Assembly (NCBI GenBank): GCA_021826685.1
Contig: JAKAYT010000007.1
Span: forward strand, 1-50,553
Direction of reading: 5' to 3'
Length of the DNA stretch: 50,553 nt
From: Thermoplasmata archaeon
Lineage (GTDB): Archaea; Thermoplasmatota; Thermoplasmata; Lutacidiplasmatales; UBA184
The position numbers and the translations under genes were made by a program. The notes below the pieces were generated by a model that saw nothing but the letters and a program-made list of their open reading frames with translations, searched no databases and was not told where the DNA came from. How positions within the stretch are numbered: position 1 is the stretch's first letter; each line of letters begins with the position of its first letter. Below are positions 8,404 through 16,756 of the stretch, in pieces.

Positions 8404-8840
8404 GTGACCCGCGCGGCTCCCACGAGCGTGCGACGTTCGGTCCTCGGGCGCGACCGGCGGAACAACGACTCCCCGCATCTTCCCGAATCGCCTCAGGTTC
8501 GGGAGATCCTCACGACTCGGTGCGGATTGGCCCCGGGTGCGAAGGTCTTCGAGATCGTGCCGGGACCAGGGAGGCCCCCAAGGAACTTCTCCGCCGGGGC
8601 GCGGATCCGCGGGCGATCATCGAGCCGGATCCGCGGTTCGTTCGGTTCCTCCAACGTTCGCTCGCCCGCGAAGCGGCGGACATCGAGATCGTTTCCCTTC
8701 GGGGGTGCGTGCCCGGCTCCCGAACGGAGGGCTCGATCTCGGGGTGGTCCCCCCCAGCTTCCACCGGATCGCTCCCCGAATAGGACGGAGGGGAGTGGCG
8801 CGCGCTCTCCGACCGGACGTTCGGAGGAACGGTCACGCTA
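8404..8840 (+). pseudogene. decayed class I SAM-dependent methyltransferase
   Basis: No intact reading frame is present, but a methyltransferase can be followed through all three forward frames. Frame 1 gives GRDRRNNDSPHLPESP and then TTRCGLAPGAKVFEIVPGPG (a SAM-binding motif I with changed residues). Frame 3 continues with LLRRGADP and IEPDPRFVRFLQRSLARE (motif II). Frame 2 ends with LPNGGLDLGVVPPSFHRI and RRGVARALRPDV, the usual post-motif region. At least two frameshifts and several substitutions are needed, and no C-terminal part is visible. It lies directly upstream of a tRNA-Leu gene, a common insertion site. The ORF-track entries here are fragments of this gene. Confidence 0.7.
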
Positions 8841-8907
8841 CGGATCCTAACCCGGGTCTATACAGCCGGCCCCGTGGGAGTTGCTGCGGCCGCGCATCGC
8901 GGAAAAT

Positions 8908-8991
8908 GCAGGGGGTGAGATTTGAACTCACGAACTCCTACGAGACCAGGACCTCAACCTGGCGCCTTTGACCAAGCTGGGCCACCCCTGC
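8908..8991 (-). tRNA. tRNA-Leu (GAG)
   Basis: On the minus strand a type II tRNA of 84 nucleotides folds with a 7-bp acceptor (GCAGGGG with CCCCTGC), an anticodon stem CCAGG/CCTGG around loop TTGAGGT, a long variable arm and the T-loop TTCAAAT. The anticodon GAG reads CUC leucine codons. CCA is not encoded. No intron is seen. Confidence 0.93.
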
Positions 8992-9020
8992 ACTCTCGGT
9001 CCGCCTACCGAACGACCCCG

Positions 9021-9027
9021 ATAAATC
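9021..9027 (-). promoter_or_regulatory. TATA box of tRNA-Leu
   Basis: On the minus strand the sequence gatttat lies 30-36 bases before the first base of tRNA-Leu, the usual place for a TATA box driving a tRNA with a very short leader. Confidence 0.55.
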
Positions 9028-9070
9028 TTGCTTTCGCCAAGGGGTCCGTCCGGGACGCCCGGGCAAGGTC

Positions 9071-9077
9071 TATTAGC
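9071..9077 (+). promoter_or_regulatory. TATA box of alba
   Basis: The sequence tattagc about 25-28 bases before the ATG at 9099 is a plausible weak TATA box for a leaderless alba transcript. It supports the ATG chosen rather than the ORF-track start, which lies inside tRNA-Leu. Confidence 0.45.
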
Positions 9078-9098
9078 CGGCCCTCTTCGCCGGGCACG

Positions 9099-9476
9099 AT
9101 GACGCCCGAAGGACCCTCTCACCGGGCCGCCCGGACGCACGAGGACTCCCCGCACGTCTACATCGGCGCGCGGCCCACGATGACCTACGTTTTCCAAGTG
9201 GTCGCGCAGCTGAACTCCGGTGCCGGGCCGGTGCTGGTGAAGGCGCGGGGCGCGACGATCTCGAAGGCGGTGGACGTGGTCGAGGTGATCCGACGCCGCC
9301 TCCTGCCCGGGGACGTAGCGGTCGGAGCGATCGAGATCGCGACGGAGCGACTGACCAACCGGGACGGACGGGACACGAACGTTTCGTCGATCACAATACC
9401 GTTGACGCGGACGTCGCCCCCTCCACCGGTGCCGCCGAACCCGCCGGTGCCGGAGACGAAGCCGGGGCCGACGTAG
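9099..9476 (+). CDS. alba: Alba chromatin protein
   Basis: A 125-residue Alba-family DNA/RNA-binding protein. The family core runs from about residue 19: HVYIGARPTMTYVFQVVAQL, then VLVKARGATISKAVDVVEVI with the conserved Lys and Arg of the nucleic-acid-binding face, and a C-terminal strand ending SITIPLTR. Two features are unusual: about 20 extra N-terminal residues and a Pro-rich tail (PPPPVPPNPPVPETKPG). The tail is encoded antisense to the 3' end of the RDD protein gene, so the two genes overlap tail to tail by 86 bases. The upstream part of the 184-residue ORF-track entry is not coding. Confidence 0.9.
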   Translation: MTPEGPSHRAARTHEDSPHVYIGARPTMTYVFQVVAQLNSGAGPVLVKARGATISKAVDVVEVIRRRLLPGDVAVGAIEIATERLTNRDGRDTNVSSITIPLTRTSPPPPVPPNPPVPETKPGPT

Positions 9477-11244
9477 GCGCGGCCGACGCGACCCAACGCC
9501 GGAGAACCCAAGTACCGGCCCAAGCGTCACCGACCCGCTGCCGCTCGCTCGATATCGAGATCGCGACTACGGCGACGGCCCCGCTCACTCCTAGCGCGAG
9601 CGCCACGATCCCGACGACGACGAGCTCGAGGAGCGCTCCCGTAATCGCAGCGGGAAGACCGGCGACGGTGACCGAAGCGCCCAAGACGAGCGCGAGACCG
9701 ATCGGCAGCGAGACGCCGAGCGCGCTCAGGGCGATGAGCTTTGGACTCTCCCGGACCGTCGAGCGAAGGAACCCGGGCTTCTGACCCGCGCGATCGCGCA
9801 CCTCGATGCCGCAGATCCACTTCCCGACCGACGTCCCGAGGATCGACGCCAGGAGCGCGAAGTAGAGGAAGGCATAGGCAATGAACCCGTACGACGCCGC
9901 GAGGAGGAAGAGGGATGTCGGTCCCCCTGCGGCCGTGAGCGCATCGGTCACCGACGGGGCGTGGATCAGGATCTCGTACCAAATCAGGATCGCCGGGAGA
10001 ACCACGACGAGCAGGTCGATGGCGTACGCGGCGGCGCGTCGAGGGATCGTGGCAAACCGGAACATCGTGAGCCTCCGGCCGAGCCCCACGAGCGCTCGGG
10101 CCGTCTGAGCCCCGCGTTCGGCCTCGAGCCTCTCGAACGGACCGCGTTGCGATACCTGATCGAGATTGGCCTGGTCGGCTGCGACCCACCCGGGGACCGG
10201 GAGACCCTGCCAGGGTTGGCCTGTCGGGGCGGGGGGGGCCCGGAGGAGGACTCGTGCCTGATCGGCCGCTGCATGGCTCGCCTCTCGAGAGATCGCGAGC
10301 GACGCTTCGGACGCCCCGGAGAACGACGAGCGGACCGCCTCGGCCAAGGCACCGTAGGGGCTGGTCGGGTCGAGCGGGATCCCCTCCGAGGCCGGCACGT
10401 GCGTCGTTTCCATGTACCGTAGGAAGAGATAGGCGACGGCGAGGGCAAGCAGCGGAGAGAGGTAGACGAGGTCGGAATAGTTCCCGCCTCCGATCACGTA
10501 GAGACCCTTCAGGCTCGAAGCGTAGAGCGGAGGCTGGCGCAACAGATCCGCGCCGATGATCACGCCGAAGGTCGTTGCGGCGTAGGCGAGCGGTACCGCG
10601 CGGCCCGTCTCGGATCCGTACAGATACGAACCGAGGATTGCCGCGACCGCGCCGGCTGCGATCGGTCCGACCAGGTACTGCGGGAACTCCACTTCGATCC
10701 CGACCCCGGGAACCGTCGAGCTCACGACGAACGTGAGCACAAGAACTCCCGAGCTCAGGCCGACGAGCGCGGCGACCTCTTTCGTCGGCCCCAGCGACCG
10801 CGGCAGGGCCACGGCGCCAAGGGTCGCGAGCGCGGCGACGGCCACGACGCCGAGGGTTTGGACCAGTGGAGGCGGTACGAGCACGACGACCGCGAACGCC
10901 GCCGCGGCCTCGGCAGCGAAGATGCTCAGGAAGATCGCCAAGCTCCGCGATCGCGGCGGGGCGAAGTAGGCGAACAGTACCGACGATAGGACGAGGGGGA
11001 TCACAGCCCCTCCGATGTTGATCGCGAGGAAGTCGCCGTCGAACGGGAAGAGCGTGGTCTCCGCGTACACGCTCAGCACCACGGCGGCGGTGAGAAGCCA
11101 GAACGTCCAGCGTTCGAATCCGATGCTCTGCGCGTAGGCCCGGTCCTCCCAAAGGAAGAGGAACAGGAACAGCCACAGCAGCGGGACGAGGGTGACCCCC
11201 ACCGTGATCGCAGAGATGTTGAGCAGGTTCGAACCGATGTCCAT
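9391..11244 (-). CDS. large multi-pass membrane protein with C-terminal RDD domain
   Basis: A 617-residue integral membrane protein of unknown role. The N-terminal half (about 1-300) has eight or nine hydrophobic helices in an unrecognised polytopic domain. A hydrophilic linker (about 305-400) follows, then an RDD domain (about 400-555) with RFATIPRRAAAYAIDLLVV at its first helix and ILGTSVGKWICGIEVRD, typical of RDD proteins. The tail after about 580 is Ala/Pro/Ser-rich and overlaps alba on the other strand. Met19 of the ORF-track entry (MDIGSNLL) is the chosen start, just before the first helix. RDD proteins are often linked to ion or small-molecule transport, but no substrate can be inferred. 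Confidence 0.75.
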   Translation of the reverse strand: MDIGSNLLNISAITVGVTLVPLLWLFLFLFLWEDRAYAQSIGFERWTFWLLTAAVVLSVYAETTLFPFDGDFLAINIGGAVIPLVLSSVLFAYFAPPRSRSLAIFLSIFAAEAAAAFAVVVLVPPPLVQTLGVVAVAALATLGAVALPRSLGPTKEVAALVGLSSGVLVLTFVVSSTVPGVGIEVEFPQYLVGPIAAGAVAAILGSYLYGSETGRAVPLAYAATTFGVIIGADLLRQPPLYASSLKGLYVIGGGNYSDLVYLSPLLALAVAYLFLRYMETTHVPASEGIPLDPTSPYGALAEAVRSSFSGASEASLAISREASHAAADQARVLLRAPPAPTGQPWQGLPVPGWVAADQANLDQVSQRGPFERLEAERGAQTARALVGLGRRLTMFRFATIPRRAAAYAIDLLVVVLPAILIWYEILIHAPSVTDALTAAGGPTSLFLLAASYGFIAYAFLYFALLASILGTSVGKWICGIEVRDRAGQKPGFLRSTVRESPKLIALSALGVSLPIGLALVLGASVTVAGLPAAITGALLELVVVGIVALALGVSGAVAVVAISISSERQRVGDAWAGTWVLRRWVASAAPTSAPASSPAPAGSAAPVEGATSASTVL

Positions 11245-11336
11245 GACGAAAAGCTTCCCCCGCGCGTCGTGCGGAGGAAGAACCGAGGGGGGGACCACGT
11301 AAAATCCCTTGCCGGGTAGCTCCTCCGGGAGGGTCG

Positions 11337-12737
11337 ATGCCCGGGTCTCGCCAGGAGCAGGATTCCCTCGGAACCCGCGAGGTGCCGAGCGACGCCTACT
11401 GGGGGATCCAGACGCTCCGGGCGTGCGAGAACTTTCCCGTGAGCGGCTGGACCGAGTCGGTCCATCTGATCCGGGCGTACGCGTATCTCAAGCTCGCCGC
11501 AGTCCGCGCGAATCTCGAACTCGGCGGGATCGACGAACGGCGCGGCCGTGCGATCCTCCAAGCGGCGGAGGAGATGGCCCAGGGTCGGTTCGATCGCGAG
11601 TTTCCGGTCGACGTATTCCAGAGCGGGGCCGGAACGAGCTTTCACATGAATGTCAACGAGGTCCTTGCCAACCGGGCGCTCGAGATCCTCGGTATCCCCC
11701 GCGGGACGTACTCCGAGATCAGCCCGAACGACCACCCGAATCGGGGGCAGTCGACCAACGATACCTTCCCGGCTGCAGCCCAGGTCGCGACGTTGCTCGC
11801 GCTCCGCGAGATTCGGCCCGCGCTCGCGACGTTGATCGCGAGCTTCCAGCGCAAGGCGGCCGAGTTCGCCGGGCTTCCGAAGGCCGGGCGGACCCACCTC
11901 AAGGACGCGATGCCCGTGACCTTGGGCCAAGAGTTCGGTGCCTGGGCGACTGTCCTCGAGCGCCTCGTCGAGGCGCTGTCTCCCGTGGAGCACGCGCTGT
12001 GCGAGATCCCGCTCGGGGGCAGCGCCGTCGGCACCGGAATCAACTCCGTGAAGGGATTCCGCGAGAAGTCCGTCGCGTACTACGCTTCGCTCGTCCGACT
12101 GCCGCTGCGGGTGGCGCGCGATCCGTTCGAGACGATGCAAAGCCGCTGGCCGCTCGCATCCGCCGCGAGCTGGCTGAAGCTCCTATCGCTCGAACTGGTA
12201 CGGATCGCCAACGACCTTCGCCTCCTCTCGAGCGGCCCGCATACCGGTCTCGATGAGATCCGCATGCCCGAGATCCAGCCCGGCTCGTCGATCATGCCGG
12301 CGAAGGTCAACCCGTCGGCCGCCGAGTGCCTCGATATGATCGCCTTCCATGTGATTGGAGCCGATACGGCGGTGAGCCTCGCCACGCAGGCCGGTCAGCT
12401 CGAGATCAACGTGATGATGCCGCTCGCCGCCTTCGAGGTCCTCCGCTCGATCGAGATCCTGACCCGCTACCTGCCCGTGTTCGCCCGCTCGTGCATCGAC
12501 GGCATCGAGCCGAACCGAGCGAACCTCGAGCGCTACCTCCTCAGCTCCGGGGCGCTCGCCACCGTGCTCACTCCGCGGCTCGGCTACCTCAAGGTCGCCG
12601 AGCTCGTCCACGCCGCGGAGAAGACGGGGCGAACGGTCCGGGCGCTCGCCGTCGAGCAGGGTCTCCTGACCGAGGCCGAAGCGGAGTCGCTGCTCGGGAA
12701 CGCCGCCCTCCTCAAGCTGACGGTCCCGGTGCCTTAA
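11337..12737 (+). CDS. aspA: aspartate ammonia-lyase (fumarase/aspartase superfamily)
   Basis: A 466-residue lyase of the class II fumarase/aspartase family, a homotetramer that forms fumarate from aspartate (aspartase) or malate (fumarase). The N-terminus LGTREVPSDAYWGIQTLRA and VDVFQSGAGTSFHMNVNE favour aspartase. Catalytic regions are present: STNDTFPAA near 140, GRTHLKDAMPVTLGQEF near 183-199 with the conserved His, and the mobile loop GSSIMPAKVNP near 318-328, where the usual Gly before Lys is Ala. A GGGAGGG site precedes the ATG. With glutamate dehydrogenase elsewhere in the window it could help interconvert amino acids and TCA intermediates. Fumarase is the main alternative. Confidence 0.8.
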   Translation: MPGSRQEQDSLGTREVPSDAYWGIQTLRACENFPVSGWTESVHLIRAYAYLKLAAVRANLELGGIDERRGRAILQAAEEMAQGRFDREFPVDVFQSGAGTSFHMNVNEVLANRALEILGIPRGTYSEISPNDHPNRGQSTNDTFPAAAQVATLLALREIRPALATLIASFQRKAAEFAGLPKAGRTHLKDAMPVTLGQEFGAWATVLERLVEALSPVEHALCEIPLGGSAVGTGINSVKGFREKSVAYYASLVRLPLRVARDPFETMQSRWPLASAASWLKLLSLELVRIANDLRLLSSGPHTGLDEIRMPEIQPGSSIMPAKVNPSAAECLDMIAFHVIGADTAVSLATQAGQLEINVMMPLAAFEVLRSIEILTRYLPVFARSCIDGIEPNRANLERYLLSSGALATVLTPRLGYLKVAELVHAAEKTGRTVRALAVEQGLLTEAEAESLLGNAALLKLTVPVP

Positions 12738-12765
12738 AGGGGAGCGCGCATCCTTCGTCCGTTCC

Positions 12766-13524
12766 ATGGTGACCGCGACCAACTCGGGAGCGATCCTCGC
12801 GAACCAGGCTTCGGAGGAGTTTCGTCACGCCTCCGAGGTCCTCGGTCGCGTGGGACTCACCCAGTACGAGGCGCGCGCCTACATCGCGCTGGTCGGACGC
12901 GGACTCGGCGACGCGTCCGCGATCGCACAGTCGGCGGGGATCCCGCGCACGAGCGCCTACAAGGTCCTCGAGTCGCTCGCGGAGAAGGGCTACGCGAAGG
13001 CGACCGGAGGCAAACCCATCCTCTTCCGTCCGACCCCGCCGCTCGACGTCGCCGAGAACCTCAAGGGGGCGATCCAAGAAGTCTTCGAAGCCCTGGCCGA
13101 GCTCCATCGCGAGGTGGCCGAGCACGGAGAACCGCAGTTGGTCTACCTGTTGAGCGGGCGGGACAAGGTGCTGGCGAAGATCACGGAGCTCCTCGACCAA
13201 TCGACCCGCTCGTTCATCCTGACGACCCCTCGGCTCGCCGAGATCCGCGAGGAGCTCGAGAAGAAGGTCCAGCACGCCCTGAAGCGAGGCGTGGCGGTCA
13301 CGTTCGTCACCGCTCCCCTCCAGCGGACTCCCGAAGGGGTCCAGTACGTGAGTCGCGAGAACCTGATGGCCACGGAGGTCCTCGCCGACGATCAGCATGC
13401 CCTTCTCGCGGCGCCCGGGCTGGAGGCGTGCGGGTACACCGACAACCCGATCCTGACCGCGCATCTCCAGCAGTTCTTGGAGATACTGCTCGACCGCGAG
13501 CCCGAGCGACCCTCGACGCCCTGA
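12766..13524 (+). CDS. TrmB-family transcriptional regulator
   Basis: A 252-residue archaeal TrmB-type regulator. The winged helix-turn-helix DNA-binding domain is at about residues 22-95 (GLTQYEARAYIALVGRG, then AGIPRTSAYKVLESLAEKGY). A coiled segment follows and then the TrmB regulatory domain, which begins near VYLLSGRDKVLAKITELL and resembles phospholipase D-like folds. Family members sense sugars or other metabolites and repress or activate transport and central-carbon genes. It lies 16 bases before taw2 and shortly after the aspartase-like gene. A TATA-like cttaaag is about 28 bases upstream. The effector is unknown. Confidence 0.85.
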   Translation: MVTATNSGAILANQASEEFRHASEVLGRVGLTQYEARAYIALVGRGLGDASAIAQSAGIPRTSAYKVLESLAEKGYAKATGGKPILFRPTPPLDVAENLKGAIQEVFEALAELHREVAEHGEPQLVYLLSGRDKVLAKITELLDQSTRSFILTTPRLAEIREELEKKVQHALKRGVAVTFVTAPLQRTPEGVQYVSRENLMATEVLADDQHALLAAPGLEACGYTDNPILTAHLQQFLEILLDREPERPSTP

Positions 13525-13540
13525 ACGCGGGCGCACGACG

Positions 13541-14407
13541 ATGATCGCTTGCCGCGAGCGGCGCACACCGGCCGATCAGGTTCGAGCCATCGTCGCGCGC
13601 TCGGCGGGCGATGCCGCGGCGTCCCGGCTTCCCGACGGATACCACCGGATGGGGCGCGTGCTCCTCCTGCGCCTTCCGGACGAGCTCGCGGCCTACGACC
13701 GGGAGATCGGGCGCGCATGGCAGCATGTCCTCGGGGTCGAAACGGTCCTCGCCCGGGACGGCCCGATCGACGGGGAGCTCCGCCGCCCCCGGGTGCGGAT
13801 CCTCGCGGGCGCGGCGACCACGACGCAGGTGACCGAGCACGGCGTCCGGTACCGCTTTGACGCGGCCCGAACGATGTTCGCGGCCGGCAATCGTACCGAG
13901 CGCCAGCGGATCGCTCGGCTCGTGCGACCGGGCGAGGCCGTCGCCGACCTCTTCGCCGGCATCGGCTACTTCTCCGTCCCGATCGCGGCCCATGCGGCCC
14001 CGGCCCGATTGGCCGCCGTCGAGAAGAACCCGGAGGCGTTCCCCTTCCTCCAAGAGAACCTCGCCCCGTACGCGTCTCGGACATCGATCACCACCCATCT
14101 GGGCGACAATCGGGAGGTCTCTCTGCCGACGGGAGAGTTCGACCGGATTATCCTAGGGTACCTCCCTTCGTCGGAACCCTGGATACCCCGCGCGCTCGCC
14201 CTCGCCCGCCCGAGCGGAGCTTGGATCCACGTGCATCGGACCGAAGAGACTCGCCACCCTCTCTCCGAAGGGGCGACCGACGTCGCCCAGAAGTTCCGCG
14301 CGGCCGGAGCGACGATCGCGGAACGGGTCCTGTCCCGAGAAGTGAAACCGTACGGCCCGGGCCGGCGCCACGTGGTCGTGGACGTTCACGCCATCCCGGG
14401 GCCCTAG
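13541..14407 (+). CDS. taw2: tRNA wybutosine-synthesis aminocarboxypropyltransferase Taw2
   Basis: A 288-residue Trm5/Tyw2-family protein. Taw2 transfers an aminocarboxypropyl group from SAM to the imidazopurine base at position 37 of tRNA-Phe. The N-terminal domain is followed by YRFDAARTMFAAGNRTERQR (about 103-122), where FAAGN corresponds to the Tyw2 FSxGN signature. Then comes the SAM site VADLFAGIGYFSVP (about 134-147), an acidic motif AVEKNPEAF, and LGYLPSS in place of the NLP motif of Trm5 methyltransferases. These details favour Taw2 over Trm5. The stop overlaps the aminotransferase stop on the opposite strand by four bases. Confidence 0.83.
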   Translation: MIACRERRTPADQVRAIVARSAGDAAASRLPDGYHRMGRVLLLRLPDELAAYDREIGRAWQHVLGVETVLARDGPIDGELRRPRVRILAGAATTTQVTEHGVRYRFDAARTMFAAGNRTERQRIARLVRPGEAVADLFAGIGYFSVPIAAHAAPARLAAVEKNPEAFPFLQENLAPYASRTSITTHLGDNREVSLPTGEFDRIILGYLPSSEPWIPRALALARPSGAWIHVHRTEETRHPLSEGATDVAQKFRAAGATIAERVLSREVKPYGPGRRHVVVDVHAIPGP

Positions 14408-15528
14408 GCCGCTCGGGCCGTGGGGGCCCGCAAACGGGCGACGGCCGCCGGGAACGAACGGGCGAACCGCTCGATGTCCGACGGGGGGTTGGAGAACGAC
14501 ACGCGGATGAACCGATGTCCGAACAGCGGGGAGACGTAGCCGCCGGACCGGACGAACACCCCGTCCCGTAGCAGCATCTCCTCCTGGATCGCCTCCGGGC
14601 GGATCCCGGTACCGGCGAGGTCGATCGGGAACATGTTCGCCTGCGACGGGAACACCGGGAGCGATGCGCCCTCGACCGTCGCGACCACTTCCCGGATCCG
14701 GACGGCGTTCTCGCGCGTCTGGCGCCGGACGGCCGGCAGCCACGTGGCCTTGGTGCGGAGCGCGGATCGGGCCGCCCACTGGGCCACGACGTCCACTCCG
14801 AGGTCGTTCGTGTGGAATCGACCGATGGTGCTCGCCAGATCGGGCGAAGCCATCAGACCCCCCAACCGCATGCCGGCAAGACCGCAGTTCTTCGACACCG
14901 ACCAGACGGTGATCGTCTGTTCGGGGGCGAACTCGCGGGCGAGCGTGTGCCGTTCCGGGAAGTCCCGATAGGTGACGTCGTTCAGGAGGTAGATCCGATG
15001 GTCGTGCGCGAGGTCGGCGAACGACCGTACTTCCTCCCGGGAGTAGCCCGATCCGAGAGGATTGAGCGGATCGATCAGCACGAGGATCCGGGTCTTCGGC
15101 CCGATCGCCTCCTTCACCTTCTCGAGGTCGAGCCGATACGGCGGAGCGTAGATGGGGAGAGCCCGGACGTTCGCGCCGGCGAGCTCGGCGAACCGGTGAA
15201 TGATCGGGTAACCGGGATCGGAGCTGATCATCTCGTCCCCGGGGCGGAACAACGCCCGCTCGAGCATGTAGAGCGCCTCGGTGCCGCCCGCCGTGAGGAT
15301 CACCGGGTCGGCGGGCGCGAGCCCGAAGTCCTTTCGAACGAGGTCGAGCAGCTCGGGATCCCCCTTTCCCTGCGGATACATCGTGTAGCGTCGCTCGCGG
15401 ATCGCCTCGAGCATCGCGGGCTCGACCACCTCGCGCGGAACGAGATGGTTGGTGTTCTGGCACATCCAGGCGATTTCGCCGAACCGAGCGTGGGCGTAGG
15501 CGAACGGCTCGAAGGGTGCGTCGGTCAT
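14404..15528 (-). CDS. class I/II PLP-dependent aminotransferase
   Basis: A 374-residue fold-type I aminotransferase. The N-terminal region has YPQGKGDPELLDLV, and the PLP-binding features include TAGGTEALY (about 81-89), SSDPGYPI, the DPLNPLGS turn (about 153-160), NDVTYRDF and the Schiff-base lysine in WSVSKNCGLAGMRLGG (about 208-223). The terminal arginine that binds the substrate carboxylate is in HRFIRVSFSNPP. It is probably an aspartate- or aromatic-type aminotransferase; the amino donor is not clear. The gene starts 6 bases after ubiE on the same strand, forming an operon. Confidence 0.85.
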   Translation of the reverse strand: MTDAPFEPFAYAHARFGEIAWMCQNTNHLVPREVVEPAMLEAIRERRYTMYPQGKGDPELLDLVRKDFGLAPADPVILTAGGTEALYMLERALFRPGDEMISSDPGYPIIHRFAELAGANVRALPIYAPPYRLDLEKVKEAIGPKTRILVLIDPLNPLGSGYSREEVRSFADLAHDHRIYLLNDVTYRDFPERHTLAREFAPEQTITVWSVSKNCGLAGMRLGGLMASPDLASTIGRFHTNDLGVDVVAQWAARSALRTKATWLPAVRRQTRENAVRIREVVATVEGASLPVFPSQANMFPIDLAGTGIRPEAIQEEMLLRDGVFVRSGGYVSPLFGHRFIRVSFSNPPSDIERFARSFPAAVARLRAPTARAA

Positions 15529-15534
15529 CGCGCT

Positions 15535-16341
15535 CTACCCTTTCCCTAGGGGAGAGTTAACGGCTTGGGTTCCCGTTCCGGTCCGGGTACCAACCCCGGC
15601 GAGGAAGGTCGTCACGATCCCCATCGACTGGAGGTGCGGCTCGACCCGCGAGAATCCGGCCCCCTCCATCGAGGACACCAGCGCGTCGCGCGGAGGCAGC
15701 GCCTTCAGGGACTCGGGGAGGTACCGGTACGGTCCCGCGCTCCCGGCGGCCGCGCCCATCCAGGGGACCACCCGGTCGAAGTAGGCGTGGAACAACTGGC
15801 GGAACGCCGGCGAGGTCGGTTCCGTGATCTCGAGCGTCAGCGCCGTGCCCCCGGGCCGTAGGACCCGTCGCATCTCGGCGAGGGCCCGAGGGAGGTCGGC
15901 GAAGTTCCTCAGGACGAAGGCATTCGTGACCAGATCGAACGAGCCGTCCGCGAACGGTAGGCGAAGGCCGGTGGCCCGTCCGAGCGAGATGCGGCGGAGC
16001 TCGCGGGACCGCGCGTGGCGTTGGCGCATGCGGTCGAGCATCGCGCGGGTGAAGTCGATCGCGATGACCGACGCCTTGGGGAAGTGACGTTGAACGAGGA
16101 CCGCCAGATCTCCGGTGCCGCACCCGAGGTCCAGGGCGCGCTCGACCGGCGCTCCCGCGCGGAAACGGTCGAGGTCCCACAGCGCCCGCGGGCGCCAGAG
16201 GAAGTCGTTGCCCATCGAGGCCAGGTGGTCGAATCCGTCGTACCCCTGGGCGATGTGGGTGAACATCCGACGAACGTCCCGTTCGAATCCCGGTTCGCCC
16301 CGTCGCGGGAACGGGGAGCCATCGGAGCTCGGCCCCGTCAT
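15535..16341 (-). CDS. UbiE/MenG-type methyltransferase
   Basis: A 268-residue class I SAM methyltransferase of the UbiE/MenG type, which methylates quinone rings such as demethylmenaquinone. Characteristic features are VRRMFTHIAQGYDGFDHLASMG (residues 23-44), SAM motif I LDLGCGTGDLAVL (about 70-82), the VTNAFVLRNF motif near 135, ALAEMRRVLRPGG, and PYRYLPESL near 203. The last 25 residues are a Gly/Thr-rich extension. It leads an operon with the aminotransferase. On the minus strand, gttatccc about 27-34 bases upstream of the ATG is the likely TATA box. Menaquinone-type respiration is a reasonable inference. Confidence 0.85.
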   Translation of the reverse strand: MTGPSSDGSPFPRRGEPGFERDVRRMFTHIAQGYDGFDHLASMGNDFLWRPRALWDLDRFRAGAPVERALDLGCGTGDLAVLVQRHFPKASVIAIDFTRAMLDRMRQRHARSRELRRISLGRATGLRLPFADGSFDLVTNAFVLRNFADLPRALAEMRRVLRPGGTALTLEITEPTSPAFRQLFHAYFDRVVPWMGAAAGSAGPYRYLPESLKALPPRDALVSSMEGAGFSRVEPHLQSMGIVTTFLAGVGTRTGTGTQAVNSPLGKG

Positions 16342-16474
16342 CGTCCGGTGAGCACGCGAGGGGGTGGGATAACCCTAGGGTCGTCTGCGCCCCGGGGCTC
16401 CCGCGTATCGCCCTCCGCGGGAGCGCGTATCTGGCGCAAGGGTTAAGTCGCGCACACCGGCTCGTCCCGCTCCC

Positions 16475-16741
16475 ATGCAGGCCGATGAAGACCTGGCCGA
16501 GGTCGGACCGACGACGCGGTCGGTCTCCCAGATGTCGCTCCCCCGCCGGGTCGCATTCTGGGGGTTCGCGGCCCTCCTCATCGCCGGGGTCGTCTTCTAC
16601 CTGTGGTGGGGGCTCTCGTTCGGCGTCTGGATCGACAACGGGGTCTACGCGGTCGTGATCACGCTCGCGCTCTTCGGCCTCGCCGGGATGTGGCTCATGA
16701 TGCCCAACCCCCCGCCGCCCGCGGAACTTCCCCCGCACTAG
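16475..16741 (+). CDS. small two-helix membrane protein
   Basis: An 88-residue protein with two hydrophobic helices (about residues 27-48 and 53-75) and a short Pro-rich tail ending PPPPAELPPH. It has a TATA-like ggttaag about 30 bases before its ATG and GC-rich codon use like its neighbours, so it is probably real. No family was recognised. It sits between the divergent ubiE operon and the convergent proS gene. Confidence 0.6.
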   Translation: MQADEDLAEVGPTTRSVSQMSLPRRVAFWGFAALLIAGVVFYLWWGLSFGVWIDNGVYAVVITLALFGLAGMWLMMPNPPPPAELPPH

Positions 16742-16756
16742 GCGCGCAGCGCCGGG

